This document shows, in pieces, positions 45,050 to 60,750 of a DNA stretch of 64,000 nt (position 1 is its first letter; every line of letters begins with the position of its first letter). A program made the position numbers and the translations under genes. The DNA is taken from assembly GCF_037975245.1 (NCBI RefSeq), contig NC_092565.1:1496499-1560498 (forward strand), in the 5' to 3' direction. The notes beneath the pieces are model-generated. The model was not told the DNA's origin. It worked only from the letters and a program-made list of their open reading frames with translations, and did no database searches. Origin of the DNA: Apostichopus japonicus (lineage: Eukaryota; Echinodermata; Holothuroidea; Aspidochirotida; Stichopodidae).

Positions 45050-47119
45050 TGAGACACGGATCACACGAATTTGCAACACCGATCAATCGAATGTACGACA
45101 CCGAACAATCGAATGTTCGACACCGATCAATCTAATGTGCGACACAGATCACACGAATGTGCGACACCGATCAATCGAATGTGCGACACCCATCAATCGA
45201 ATGTGTGACACCGATCAAGAGAATGTGCCACACCGATCAATCGAATGTACAGCACCGATAAATCGAATGTGCGACACGGATCACACGAATTTGCAACACC
45301 GATCAATCGAATGTACGACACCGATCGATCGAATGTGCGACACCCATCAATCTAATGTGCGACACCGATCAATCGAATGTTCGACACGGATCAATCGAAT
45401 GTACGATACCCATCAATCAAATGTTCGATACCCATCAATCGAATTTGCGACACCAATCAATCGAATGTGCGACACCGATAATCGAATGTGCGACACCGAT
45501 CAATCGAATGTTCGGCACCGATCAATCGAATGTGCGACACCCATCAATCGAATGTGCGACACCGATCAATCGAATGTTAGACACCGATCAATCGAATGTT
45601 CGACACCGATCAATCGAATGTTTGACACGGATCAACCGAATGTGTGGCACCCATCAATCGAATGTGCGACACCGATCAATCGAATGTGCGGCACCCATCA
45701 ATCGAATGTGCGACACCGATCAATCGAATGTTCGGCACCAATCAATCGAATCGAATGTTCGACACGGATCAATCGAATGTGCCACAACCATCAATCGAAT
45801 GTTTGACACGGATCAACCGAATGTGTGGCACCCATCAATCGAATGTGCGACACCGATCAATCGAATGTGCGGCACCCATCAATCGAATGTGCGACACCGA
45901 TCAATCGAATGTTCGGCACCAATCAATCGAATCGAATGTTCGACACGGATCAATCGAATGTGCCACAACCATCAATCGAATGTGCGACACTGATCAATCG
46001 AATGTGCGACACCCATCAATCGAATGTACGACACCCATCAATCTAATGTGCAACACCGATCAATCGAATGTGCCGCATCGATAAATCGAATGTGCGACAC
46101 GGATCAATCGAATGTGCGGCACCTATCAATCGAATGTACGATACCCATTAATCGAATGTGCGACACGGATCACACGAATTTGCAACACCGATCAATCGAA
46201 TGTACGACACCGAACAATCGAATGTTCGACACCGATCAATCTAATGTGCGACACAGATCACACGAATGTGCGACACCGATCAATCGAATGTGCGACACCC
46301 ATCAATCGAATGTGTGACACCGATCAAGAGAATGTGCCACACCGATCAATCGAATGTACAGCACCGATAAATCGAATGTGCGACACGGATCACACGAATT
46401 TTCAACACCGATCAATCGAATGTACGACACCGATCGATCGAATGTGCGACACCCATCAATCTAATGTGCGACACCGATCAATCGAATGTTCGACAGGGAT
46501 CAATCGAATGTACGATACCCATCAATCAAATGTTCGATACCCATCAATCGAATTTGCGACACCAATCAATCGAATGTGCGACACCGATAATCGAATGTGC
46601 GACACCGATCAATCGAATGTTCGGCACCGATCAATCGAATGTGCGACACCCATCAATCGAATGTGCGACACCGATCAATCGAATGTTAGACACCGATCAA
46701 TCGAATGTTCGACACCGATCAATCGAATGTTTGACACGGATCAACCGAATGTGTGGCACCCATCAATCGAATGTGCGACACCGATCAATCGAATGTGCGG
46801 CACCCATCAATCGAATGTGCGACACCGATCAATCGAATGTTCGGCACCAATCAATCGAATCGAATGTTCGACACGGATCAATCGAATGTGCCACAACCAT
46901 CAATCGAATGTTTGACACGGATCAACCGAATGTGTGGCACCCATCAATCGAATGTGCGACACCGATCAATCGAATGTGCGGCACCCATCAATCGAATGTG
47001 CGACACCGATCAGTCGAATGTTCGGCACCAATCAATCGAATCGAATGTTCGACACGGATCAATCGAATGTGCCACAACCATCAATCGAATGTGCGACACT
47101 GATCAATCGAATGTGCGAC
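45050..47119. repeat. Higher-order duplication in the satellite, offset 1109 bp
   Basis: About 45050-46010 matches about 46159-47119. Within each copy a further 181-bp duplication carries GTTTGACACGGATCAACCG and AATCGAATCGAATG, a double-length variant. A few single-base differences separate the copies, so this event is somewhat older or less homogenised than the 2145-bp one. Confidence 0.75.
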
Positions 47120-50005
47120 ACCCATCAATCGAATGTGCAACACCGATCAATCGAATGTACGGCACCCATCAATCGAATTTGCGATACCCATCAATCGAAT
47201 GTGCGACAGCGATAATCGAATGTGCGACACCGATCAATCGAATGTTCGGCACAGATCAATCGGATGTGCGACATCAATCGAATGCATGACACCGATCAAT
47301 CGAATGTGCGACACCGATAATCGAATGTGCGACACCGATTAATCGAATGTACGATACCCATTAATCGAATGTTCGACACAGATCAATCGAATGTGTGGCA
47401 CCCATCAATCGAATGTGCGACACGGATCACAAGAATGTGCAAACCGATCAATCGAATGTGCCGCATCGATAAATCGAATGTGCGACACGGATCACACGAA
47501 TTTCCAACACCGATCAATCGAATGTGCGACACCCATCAAGAGAATGTGTCACACCGATCAATCGAATGTTCGGCACCGATCAATCGAATGTTCGACACCG
47601 ATCAATCGAATGTGCGGCACCGATCAATCGAATGTTCCACACGGATCAATCGAATGTACGATACCCATTAATCGAATGTACGATACCCATCAATCGAATT
47701 TGCGACACCGATCGATCGAATGTACAATACCCATTAATCGAATTTTCGACACGGATCTATCGAATGTACGATACCCATTGATCGAATGTGCGACACCGAT
47801 CAATCGAATGTGCCACACCGATCAATCGAATGTGCGACACGGATCACACGAATTTGCAACACCGATCAATCGAATGTACGGCACCGATCAATCGAATGTG
47901 CGACACCCATCAATCTAATGTGCGACACCGATAAATCGAATGTTCGACACGGATCAATCGAATGTACGATACCCATCAATCAAATGTACGATACCCATCA
48001 ATCGAATTTGCGACACCGATCAATCGAATGTGCGACACCGATAATCGAATGTGTGACAACGAATAATCGAATGTGCCACACCGATCAATCGAATGTGCCA
48101 CACCGATAAATCGAATGTGCGACACGGATCGCACGAATTTGCAACACCGATCAATCGAATGTACGGCACCGATCAATCGAATGTGCGACACCCATCAATC
48201 GAATGTGCCACACCGATCAATCGAATGTGCCACACCGATCAATCGAATGTGCGACACGGATCACACGAATTTGCAACACGGATCAATCGAATGTACGATA
48301 CCCATCAATCAAATGTACGATACCCATCAATCGAATTTGCGACACCGATCAATCGAATGTGCGACACCGATAATCGAATGTGCGACACCGATCAATCGAA
48401 TGTGCGGCACCGATCAGTCGGATATACAGCACCCATCAATGGAATGTGCCACACCGATCAATCGAATGTGCGGCACCGATAAATCGAATGTGCGACACTG
48501 ATCAATCGAATGTGCGACACCCATCAATCGAATGTACGACACCCATCAATCTAATGTGCAACACCGATCAATCGAATGTTCGACACGTATCAATCGAATG
48601 TACGATACCCATTAATCGAATGTACGATACCCATCAATCGAATTTGCGACACCGATCAATCGAATGTACGATACCCATTAATCGAATTTTCGACACGGAT
48701 CTATCGAATGTACGATACCCATTAATCGAGTATGCGGCACCGATTAATCGAATGTACGGCACCCATCAATCGAATTTGCGATACCCATCAATCGAATGTG
48801 CGACAGCGATAATCAAATGTGCGACACCGATCAATCGAATGTTCGGCACCAATCAATCGGATGTGCGGCACCCATCAATCGAATTTGCCACACCCATCAA
48901 TCGAATGTGTGACACCGATCAATCGAATGTTCGGCACCAATCAATCGGATGTGCGGCACCCATCAATCGAATTTGCCACACCCATCAATCGAATGTGCGA
49001 CACCGATCAATCGAATGTGCGTCACCGATCAATCGAATGTGAGACACCTATCAATCGAATGTGCGGCACCGATCAATCGAATGTGAGACACCGATCAATC
49101 GAATGTGAGACACCGATCAATCGAATGTGAGACACCTATCAATCGAATGTGCGGCACCGATCAATCGAATGTGAGACACCGATCATTGGAATGTGCGGCA
49201 ACGATCAATCGAATGTGCGGCACCGATCAATCGAATGTTCGACACAGATCAATCGAATGTTCGATACCCATTAATCGAATGTTCGACACCGATCAATCGA
49301 ATGTTTGACACCCATCAATCTAATGTGCGACACCGAGCAATCGAATGTTCGACAGCGATCAATCGAATGTGCGACACGGATCACACGAATGTGCGACACC
49401 GATCAATCTAATATGCGACACCCATCAATCGAATGTGCGAGACGGATCAATCGAATGTGCGACACCGATCAATCGAATGTTCGACACCGATCAATCAATG
49501 TGCGGCACCGATCAATCGAATGTTCGTCACGGATCAATCGAATGTACGATACCCATTAATCGAATGTACGATACCCATCAATCGAATTGGCGACACCGAT
49601 TAATCGAATGTACGATACCCATTAATCGAATTTTCGACACGGATCAATCGAATGTACGATACCCATTATTCGAATGTGCGACACCGATCAATCGAATCTG
49701 AAGCACCCATCAATCGAATTTGCGATACCCATCAATCGAATGTGCGACAGCGATAATCGAATGTGCGACACCGATCAATCGAATGTTCGGCACAGATCAA
49801 TCGGATGTGCGATATCAATCGAATGTTCGACACCCATCAATCGGATGTGCGACATCAATCGAATGTTCGACACCGATCAATCGGATGTGCGACATCAATC
49901 GAATGCATGACACCGATCAATCGAATGTGCGACACCGATAAATTGAATGTTCGACACCGATCAATCGGATGTGCGGCACCGATCAATCGAATGTTCCACA
50001 CGGAT

Positions 50006-53000
50006 CAATCGAATGTACGATACCCATTAATCGAATGTACGATACCCATCAATCGAATTTGCGACACCGATCAATCGAATGTACAATACCCATTAATCGA
50101 ATTTTCGACACGGATCTATCGAATGTACGATACCCATTGATCGAATGTGCGACACCGATCAATCGAATGTGCCACACCGATCAATCGAATGTGCGACACG
50201 GATCACACGAATTTGCAACACCGATCAATCGAATGTACGGCACCGATCAATCGAATGTGCGACACCCATCAATCTAATGTGCGACACCGATAAATCGAAT
50301 GTTCGACACGGATCAATCGAATGTACGATACCCATCAATCAAATGTACGATACCCATCAATCGAATTTGCGACACCGATCAATCGAATGTGCGACACCGA
50401 TAATCGAATGTGCGACACCGATCAATCGAATGTGCGGCACCGATCAGTCGGATATACGGCACCCATCAATCGAATGTGCCACACCGATCAATCGAATGTG
50501 CGGCACCGATAAATCGAATGTGCGACACTGATCAATCGAATGTGCGACACCCATCAATCGAATGTACGACACCCATCAATCTAATGTGCAACACCGATCA
50601 ATCGAATGTTCGACACGTATCAATCGAATGTACGATACCCATTAATCGAATGTACGATACCCATCAATCGAATTTGCGACACCGATCAATCGAATGTACG
50701 ATACCCATTAATCGAATTTTCGACACCGATCAATCGAATGTGCGGCAACGATCAATCGAATGTGCGGCACCGATCAATCGAATGTTCGACACAGATCAAT
50801 CGAATGTTCGATACCCATTAATCGAATGTTCGACACCGATCAATCGAATGTTTGACACCCATCAATCTAATGTGCGACACCGAGCAATCGAATGTTCGAC
50901 AGCGATCAATCGAATGTGCGACACGGATCACACGAATGTGCGACACCGATCAATCTAATATGCGACACCCATCAATCGAATGTGCGAGACGGATCAATCG
51001 AATGGGCGACACCGATCAATCGAATGTTCGACACCGATCAATCAATGTGTGACACCGATCAATCGAATGTGCGACAGCGATCAATCGAATGTGCGACACC
51101 CATCAATCTAATGTGCGACACCGATCAATCGAATGTGCGACACGGATCAATCGAATGTGCGACACCGATCAATCGAATGTGCCACACCGATCAATCGAAT
51201 GTGCCGCACCGATCAATCGAATGTGCGACACGGATCAATCGAATGTGCCATCCCGATCAATCGAATGTGCGACACCGATCAATCGAATGTGCGACACCGA
51301 TCAATCGAATGTGCGGCACCGATCAATCGAATGTTCGACACCAATCAATCGAATGTTCGACACCGATCAATCGAATGTGCGACACCGATCACACGAATGT
51401 GCCACCCCGATCAATCGAATGTTCGACACGGATCACACGAATGTGCGACACCGATCAATCGAAAGTGTGACACCCATCAATCGAATGTACGATACCCATT
51501 AATCGAATGTTCGACACTGATCAATCGAATGTGCGACACCCATCAATCTAATGTGCGACACCGAACAATCGAATGTTCGACACCGATCAATCGAATGTGC
51601 GACACGGATCAATCGAATGTGCGGCACCGATAAATCGAATGTGCGACACGGATCACACGAATGTGCCACCCCGATCAATTGAATGTGCGACACCGATCAA
51701 TCGAATGTTCGACACCGATCAATCGAATGTGCGGCACCGATCAATCGAATGTGCGGCACCGATCAATCGAATGTTTGTCACGGATCAATCGAATGTACGA
51801 TACCCATTAATCGAATGTACGATACCCATCAATCGAATTGGCGACACCGATTAATCGAATGTACGATACCCATTAATCGAATTTTCGACACGGATCAATC
51901 GAATGTACGATACCCATTAATCGAATGTGCGACACCGATCAATCGAATCTGCGGCACCCATCAATCGAATTTGCGATACCCATCAATCGAATGTGCGACA
52001 ACGATAATCGAATGTGCGACACCGATCAATCGAATGTTCGGCACAGATCAATCGGATGTGCGATATCAATCGAATGTTCGACACCCATCAATCGGATGTG
52101 CGACATCAATCGAATGTTCGACACCGATCAATCGAATGTTTGACACCGATCAATCGAATGTACGATACCCATTAATCGAATGTACGATACCCATCAATCG
52201 AATTTGCGACACCGATCAATCGAATGTACAATACCCATTAATCGAATTTTCGACACGGATCTATCGAATGTACGATACCCATTGATCGAATGTGCGACAC
52301 CGATCAATCGAATGTGCCACACCGATCAATCGAATGTGCGACACGGATCACACGAATTTGCAACACCGATCAATCGAATGTACGGCACCGATCAATCGAA
52401 TGTGCGACACCCATCAATCTAATGTGCGACACCGATAAATCGAATGTTCGACACGGATCAATCGAATGTACGATACCCATCAATCAAATGTACGATACCC
52501 ATCAATCGAATTTGCGACACCGATCAATCGAATGTGCGACACCGATAATCGAATGTGCGACACCGATCAATCGAATGTGCGGCACCGATCAGTCGGATAT
52601 ACGGCACCCATCAATCGAATGTGCCACACCGATCAATCGAATGTGCGGCACCGATAAATCGAATGTGCGACACTGATCAATCGAATGTGCGACACCCATC
52701 AATCGAATGTACGACACCCATCAATCTAATGTGCAACACCGATCAATCGAATGTTCGACACGTATCAATCGAATGTACGATACCCATTAATCGAATGTAC
52801 GATACCCATCAATCGAATTTGCGACACCGATCAATCGAATGTACGATACCCATTAATCGAATTTTCGACACCGATCAATCGAATGTGCGGCAACGATCAA
52901 TCGAATGTGCGGCACCGATCAATCGAATGTTCGACACAGATCAATCGAATGTTCGATACCCATTAATCGAATGTTCGACACCGATCAATCGAATGTTTGA

Positions 53001-53430
53001 CACCCATCAATCTAATGTGCGACACCGAGCAATCGAATGTTCGACAGCGATCAATCGAATGTGCGACACGGATCACACGAATGTGCGACACCGATCAATC
53101 TAATATGCGACACCCATCAATCGAATGTGCGAGACGGATCAATCGAATGGGCGACACCGATCAATCGAATGTTCGACACCGATCAATCAATGTGTGACAC
53201 CGATCAATCGAATGTGCGACAGCGATCAATCGAATGTGCGACACCCATCAATCTAATGTGCGACACCGATCAATCGAATGTGCGACACGGATCAATCGAA
53301 TGTGCGACACCGATCAATCGAATGTGCCACACCGATCAATCGAATGTGCCGCACCGATCAATCGAATGTGCGACACGGATCAATCGAATGTGCCATCCCG
53401 ATCAATCGAATGTGCGACACCGATCAATCG
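50006..53430. repeat. Tandem higher-order duplication in the satellite, offset 2145 bp
   Basis: About 50006-51285 matches about 52151-53430 with no difference noticed in the stretches compared, including rare variants such as CAGTCGGATATACGGC and GAATGGGCGACACC. The copies part where one has GAATGTGCG and the other GAATTTTCG. Confidence 0.8.
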
Positions 53431-54567
53431 AATTTTCGACACCGATCAATCGAATGTTTGACACCGATCAATCGAATGTTCGGCACAGATCAATCTAATG
53501 TTCGATACCCATTAATCGAATGTGCGACACCCATCAGTTGATTTTGAAACCGATCAATCGAATGTGCGACACCGATCAATCGAATATGCGACACCGATCA
53601 ATCGAATGTGCGACACCCATCAATCTAATGTGCGACACCGATCAATGGAATGTTCGACACCGATCAATCGAATGTGTGGCACCGATCAATCGAATGTGAG
53701 ACACCGATCAATCGAATGTGCGGCAACGATCAATCGAATGTGCGGCACCGATCAATCGAATGTTCGACACCAATCAATCGAATGTTCGACACCGATCAAT
53801 CGAATGTGCGACACCGATCACACGAATGTGCCACCCCGATCAATCGAATGTTCGACACGGATCACACGAATGTGCGACACCGATCAATCGAAAGTGTGAC
53901 ACCCATCAATCGAATGTACGATACCCATTAATCGAATGTTCGACACTGATCAATCGAATGTGCGACACCCATCAATCTAATGTGCGACACCGAACAATCG
54001 AATGTTCGACACCGATCAATCGAATGTGCGACACGGATCAATCGAATGTGCGGCACCGATAAATCGAATGTGCGACACGGATCACACGAATGTGCCACCC
54101 CGATCAATTGAATGTGCGACACCGATCAATCGAATGTTCGACACCGATCAATCGAATGTGCGGCACCGATCAATCGAATGTGCGGCACCGATCAATCGAA
54201 TGTTTGTCACGGATCAATCGAATGTACGATACCCATTAATCGAATGTACGATACCCATCAATCGAATTGGCGACACCGATTAATCGAATGTACGATACCC
54301 ATTAATCGAATTTTCGACACGGATCAATCGAATGTACGATACCCATTAATCGAATGTGCGACACCGATCAATCGAATCTGCGGCACCCATCAATCGAATT
54401 TGCGATACCCATCAATCGAATGTGCGACAACGATAATCGAATGTGCGACACCGATCAATCGAATGTTCGGCACAGATCAATCGGATGTGCGATATCAATC
54501 GAATGTTCGACACCCATCAATCGGATGTGCGACATCAATCGAATGTTCGACACCGATCAATCGAATG
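51290..54567. repeat. Higher-order duplication in the satellite, offset 2429 bp
   Basis: About 51290-52138 matches about 53719-54567, including the rare CAATTGAATG, GAATTGGCGACACC and GTGCGATATCAATCG variants. With the 2145-bp pair it means the region was built by overlapping duplications of different length. Confidence 0.78.
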
Positions 54568-57500
54568 TGCGACACCGATCAATCGAATGTTCGACACCGA
54601 TCAATCGGATGTGCGGCACCGATCAATCGAATGTTCCACACGGATCAATCGAATGTACGATACCCATTAATCGAATGTACGATACCCATCAATCGAATTT
54701 GCGACACCGATCAATCGAATGTACAATACCCATTAATCGAATTTTCGACACGGATCTATCGAATGTACGATACCCATTGATCGAATGTGCGACACCGATC
54801 AATCGAATGTGCCACACCGATCAATCGAATGTGCGACACGGATCACACGAATTTGCAACACCGATCAATCGAATGTACGGCACCGATCAATCGAATGTGC
54901 GACACCCATCAATCTAATGTGCGACACCGATAAATCGAATGTTCGACACGGATCAATCGAATGTACGATACCCATCAATCAAATGTACGATACCCATCAA
55001 TCGAATTTGCGACACCGATCAATCGAATGTGCGACACCGATAATCGAATGTGTGACAACGATCAATCGAATGTGCCACACCGATAAATCGAATGTGCGAC
55101 ACCCATCAATCGAACTTGCGACACCGATCAATCGAATGTGCCACACCGATAAATCGAATGTGCGACACGGATCGCACGAATTTGCAACACCGATCAATCG
55201 AATGTACGGCACCGATCAATCGAATGTGCGACACCCATCAATCGAATGTGCCACACCGATCAATCGAATGTGCCACACCGATCAATCGAATGTGCGACAC
55301 GGATCACACGAATTTGCAACACGGATCAATCGAATGTACGATACCCATCAATCAAAAGTACGATACCCATCAATCGAATTTGCGACACCGATCAATCGAA
55401 TGTGCGACACCGATAATCGAATGTGCGACACCGATCAATCGAATGTGCGGCACCGATCAGTCGGATATACGGCACCCATCAATCGAATGTGCCACACCGA
55501 TCAATCGAATGTGCGGCAGCGATAAATCGAATGTGCGACACTGATCAATCTAATGTGCAACACCGATCAATCGAATGTTCGACACGTATCAATCGAATGT
55601 ACGATACCCATTAATCGAATGTACGATACCCATCAATCGAATTTGCGACACCGATCAATCGAATGTACGATACCCATTAATCGAATTTTCGACACGGATC
55701 TATCGAATGTACGATACCCATTAATCGAGTATGCGGCACCGATTAATCGAATGTACGGCACCCATCAATCGAATTTGCGATACCCATCAATCGAATGTGC
55801 GACAGCGATAATCGAATGTGCGACACCGATCAATCGAATGTTCGGCACCAATCAATCGGATGTGCGGCACCCATCAATCAAATTTGCCACACCCATCAAT
55901 CGAATGTGTGACACCGATCAATCGAATGTTCGGCACCAATCAATCGGATGTGCGGCACCCATCAATCGAATTTGAGACACCCATCAATCGAATGTGCGAC
56001 ACCGATCAATCGAATGTGCGTCACCGATCAATCGAATGTGAGACACCTATCAATCGAATGTGCGGCACCGATCAATCGAATGTGAGACACCGATCAATCG
56101 AATGTGAGACACCGATCAATCGAATGTGAGACACCTATCAATCGAATGTGCGGCACCGATCAATCGAATGTGAGACACCGATCAATCGAATGTGCGGCAC
56201 GCATCAATCGAATGTGCGGCACCGATCAATCGAATGTTCGACACAGATCAATCGAATGTTCGATACCCATTAATCGAATGTTCGACACCGATCAATCGAA
56301 TGTTCGACACCCATCAATCAAATGTGCGACACCGAGCAATCGAATGTTCGACAGCGATCAATCGAATGTGCGACACGGATCACACGAATTTGCGACACCG
56401 ATCAATCTAATATGCGACACCCATCAATCGAATGTGCGAGACGGATCAATCGAATGTGCGACACCGATCAATCGAATGTTCGACACCGATCAATCAATGT
56501 GTGACACCGATCAATCGAATGTGCGACAGCGATCAATCGAATGTGCGACACCCATCAATCTAATGTGCGACACCGATCAATCGAATGTGCGACACGGATC
56601 AATCGAATGTGCGACACCGATCAATCGAATGTGCCACACCGATCAATCGAATGTGCGACACCGATCAATCTAATGTGAGACACCGATCAATCGAATGTGC
56701 GGCACCGATCAATCGAATGTTCGACACCGATCAATCGAATGTTCGACACCGATCAATCGAATGTGCGACACCGATCACACGAATGTGCCACCCCGATCAA
56801 TCGAATGTTCCACACGGATCACACGAATGTGCGACACCGATCAATCGAATGTGCGACACCCATCAATCGAATGTTCGGCACCGATCAATCGAATGTGCGG
56901 CACGGATCAATAGAATGTGCGACACCGATCAATCGAATGTGCGACACCCATTAATCGAATTTGCCACACCCATCAATCAAATGTGCGACATTGATCAATC
57001 GAATATTCGACACCGATCAATGGAATGTGCGGCACCGATCAATCGAATGTTCGACACCGATCAATCGAATGTGCGACACCGATCAATCGAATGTGCGACA
57101 CCGATAATCGAATGTGCGAAACCGATCAATCGAATGTTCGGAACCGATCAATCGGATGTGCGGCACCCATCAATCGAATTTGCCACACGCATCAATCGAA
57201 TGTGTGACACCGATCAATCGAATGTTCGACACCGATCAATCGAATATGAGACACCGATCGATCGAATGTGCGACACCGATCAATCGAATGTGCGGCACCC
57301 ATCAATCGAATGTACGATACCCATTAATCGAATGTTCGACACTGATCAATCGAATGTGCGACACCCATCAATCTAATGTGCAACACCGAACAATCGAATG
57401 TTCGACACCGATCAAACGAATGTGCGACACAGATCACACGAATGTGCGACACCGATCAATCGAATGTGCGACACCCATCAATCGAATGTACGACACCCAT

Positions 57501-60500
57501 CAATCTAATGTGCAACACCGATCAATCGAATGTTCGACACGTATCAATCGAATGTACGATACCCATTAATCGAATGTACGATACCCATCAATCGAATTTG
57601 CGACACCGATCAATCGAATGTACGATACCCATTAATCGAATTTTCGACACCGATCAATCGAATGTGCGGCAACGATCAATCGAATGTGCGGCACCGATCA
57701 ATCGAATGTTCGACACAGATCAATCGAATGTTCGATACCCATTAATCGAATGTTCGACACCGATCAATCGAATGTTTGACACCCATCAATCTAATGTGCG
57801 ACACCGAGCAATCGAATGTTCGACAGCGATCAATCGAATGTGCGACACGGATCACACGAATGTGCGACACCGATCAATCTAATATGCGACACCCATCAAT
57901 CGAATGTGCGAGACGGATCAATCGAATGTGCGACACCGATCAATCGAATGTTCGACACCGATCAATCAATGTGTGACACCGATCAATCGAATGTGCGACA
58001 GCGATCAATCGAATGTGCGACACCCATCAATCTAATGTGCGACACCGATCAATCGAATGTGCGACACGGATCAATCGAATGTGCGACACCGATCAATCGA
58101 ATGTGCCACACCGATCAATCGAATGTGCCGCACCGATCAATCGAATGTGCGACACGGATCAATCGAATGTGCCATCCCGATCAATCGAATGTGCGACACC
58201 GATCAATCGAATGTGCGACACCGATCAATCGAATGTGCGGCACCGATCAATCGAATGTTCGACACCGATCAATCGAATGTTCGACACCGATCAATCGAAT
58301 GTGCGACACCGATCACACGAATGTGCCACCCCGATCAATCGAATGTTCGACACGGATCACACGAATGTGCGACACCGATCAATCGAAAGTGCGACACCCA
58401 TCAATCGAATGTACGATACCCATTAATCGAATGTTCGACACTGATCAATCGAATGTGCGACACCCATCAATCTAATGTGCGACACCGAACAATCGAATGT
58501 TCGACACCGATCAATCGAATGTGCGACACGGATCAATCGAATGTGCGGCACCGATAAATCGAATGTGCGACACGGATCACACGAATGTGCCACCCCGATC
58601 AATTGAATGTGCGACACCGATCAATCGAATGTTCGACACCGATCAATCGAATGTGCGGCACCGATCAATCGAATGTGCGGCACCGATCAATCGAATGTTT
58701 GTCACGGATCAATCGAATGTACGATACCCATTAATCGAATGTACGATACCCATCAATCGAATTGGCGACACCGATTAATCGAATGTACGATACCCATTAA
58801 TCGAATTTTCGACACGGATCAATCGAATGTACGATACCCATTAATCGAATGTGCGACACCGATCAATCGAATCTGCGGCACCCATCAATCGAATTTGCGA
58901 TACCCATCAATCGAATGTGCGACAACGATAATCGAATGTGCGACACCGATCAATCGAATGTTCGGCACAGATCAATCGGATGTGCGATATCAATCGAATG
59001 TTCGACACCCATCAATCGGATGTGCGACATCAATCGAATGTTCGACACCGATCAATCGGATGTGCGACATCAATCGAATGCATGACACCGATCAATCGAA
59101 TGTGCGACACCGATCAATCGAATGTTCGACACCGATCAATCGGATGTGCGGCACCGATCAATCGAATGTTCCACACGGATCAATCGAATGTACGATACCC
59201 ATTAATCGAATGTACGATACCCATCAATCGAATTTGCGACACCGATCAATCGAATGTACAATACCCATTAATCGAATTTTCGACACGGATCTATCGAATG
59301 TACGATACCCATTGATCGAATGTGCGACACCGATCAATCGAATGTGCCACACCGATCAATCGAATGTGCGACACGGATCACACGAATTTGCAACACCGAT
59401 CAATCGAATGTACGGCACCGATCAATCGAATGTGCGACACCCATCAATCTAATGTGCGACACCGATAAATCGAATGTTCGACACGGATCAATCGAATGTA
59501 CGATACCCATCAATCAAATGTACGATACCCATCAATCGAATTTGCGACACCGATCAATCGAATGTGCGACACCGATAATCGAATGTGTGACAACGATCAA
59601 TCGAATGTGCCACACCGATAAATCGAATGTGCGACACCCATCAATCGAACTTGCGACACCGATCAATCGAATGTGCCACACCGATAAATCGAATGTGCGA
59701 CACGGATCGCACGAATTTGCAACACCGATCAATCGAATGTACGGCACCGATCAATCGAATGTGCGACACCCATCAATCGAATGTGCCACACCGATCAATC
59801 GAATGTGCCACACCGATCAATCGAATGTGCGACACGGATCACACGAATTTGCAACACGGATCAATCGAATGTACGATACCCATCAATCAAAAGTACGATA
59901 CCCATCAATCGAATTTGCGACACCGATCAATCGAATGTGCGACACCGATAATCGAATGTGCGACACCGATCAATCTAATGTGCAACACCGATCAATCGAA
60001 TGTTCGACACGTATCAATCGAATGTACGATACCCATTAATCGAATGTACGATACCCATCAATCGAATTTGCGACACCGATCAATCGAATGTACGATACCC
60101 ATTAATCGAATTTTCGACACGGATCTATCGAATGTACGATACCCATTAATCGAGTATGCGGCACCGATTAATCGAATGTACGGCACCCATCAATCGAATT
60201 TGCGATACCCATCAATCGAATGTGCGACAGCGATAATCGAATGTGCGACACCGATCAATCGAATGTTCGGCACCAATCAATCGGATGTGCGGCACCCATC
60301 AATCAAATTTGCCACACCCATCAATCGAATGTGTGACACCGATCAATCGAATGTTCGGCACCAATCAATCGGATGTGCGGCACCCATCAATCGAATTTGA
60401 GACACCCATCAATCGAATGTGCGACACCGATCAATCGAATGTGCGTCACCGATCAATCGAATGTGAGACACCTATCAATCGAATGTGCGGCACCGATCAA

Positions 60501-60750
60501 TCGAATGTGAGACACCGATCAATCGAATGTGAGACACCGATCAATCGAATGTGAGACACCTATTTATCGAATGTGCGGCACCGATCAATCGAATGTGAGA
60601 CACCGATCAATCGAATGTGCGGCACGCATCAATCGAATGTGCGGCACCGATCAATCGAATGTTCGACACAGATCAATCGAATGTTCGATACCCATTAATC
60701 GAATGTTCGACACCGATCAATCGAATGTTCGACACCCATCAATCTAATGT
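52700..60750. repeat. Large satellite duplication with about 4.4-4.8 kb offset
   Basis: Blocks near 52751-53400 recur at +4779, 54002-54560 at +4495, 54785-55430 at +4535 and 55553-56260 at +4425. The offset changes reflect gain or loss of groups of monomers inside the duplicate (for example five monomers, 110 bp, between the last two). The whole appears to be one duplication of about 4.5 kb followed by small rearrangements. Confidence 0.72.
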
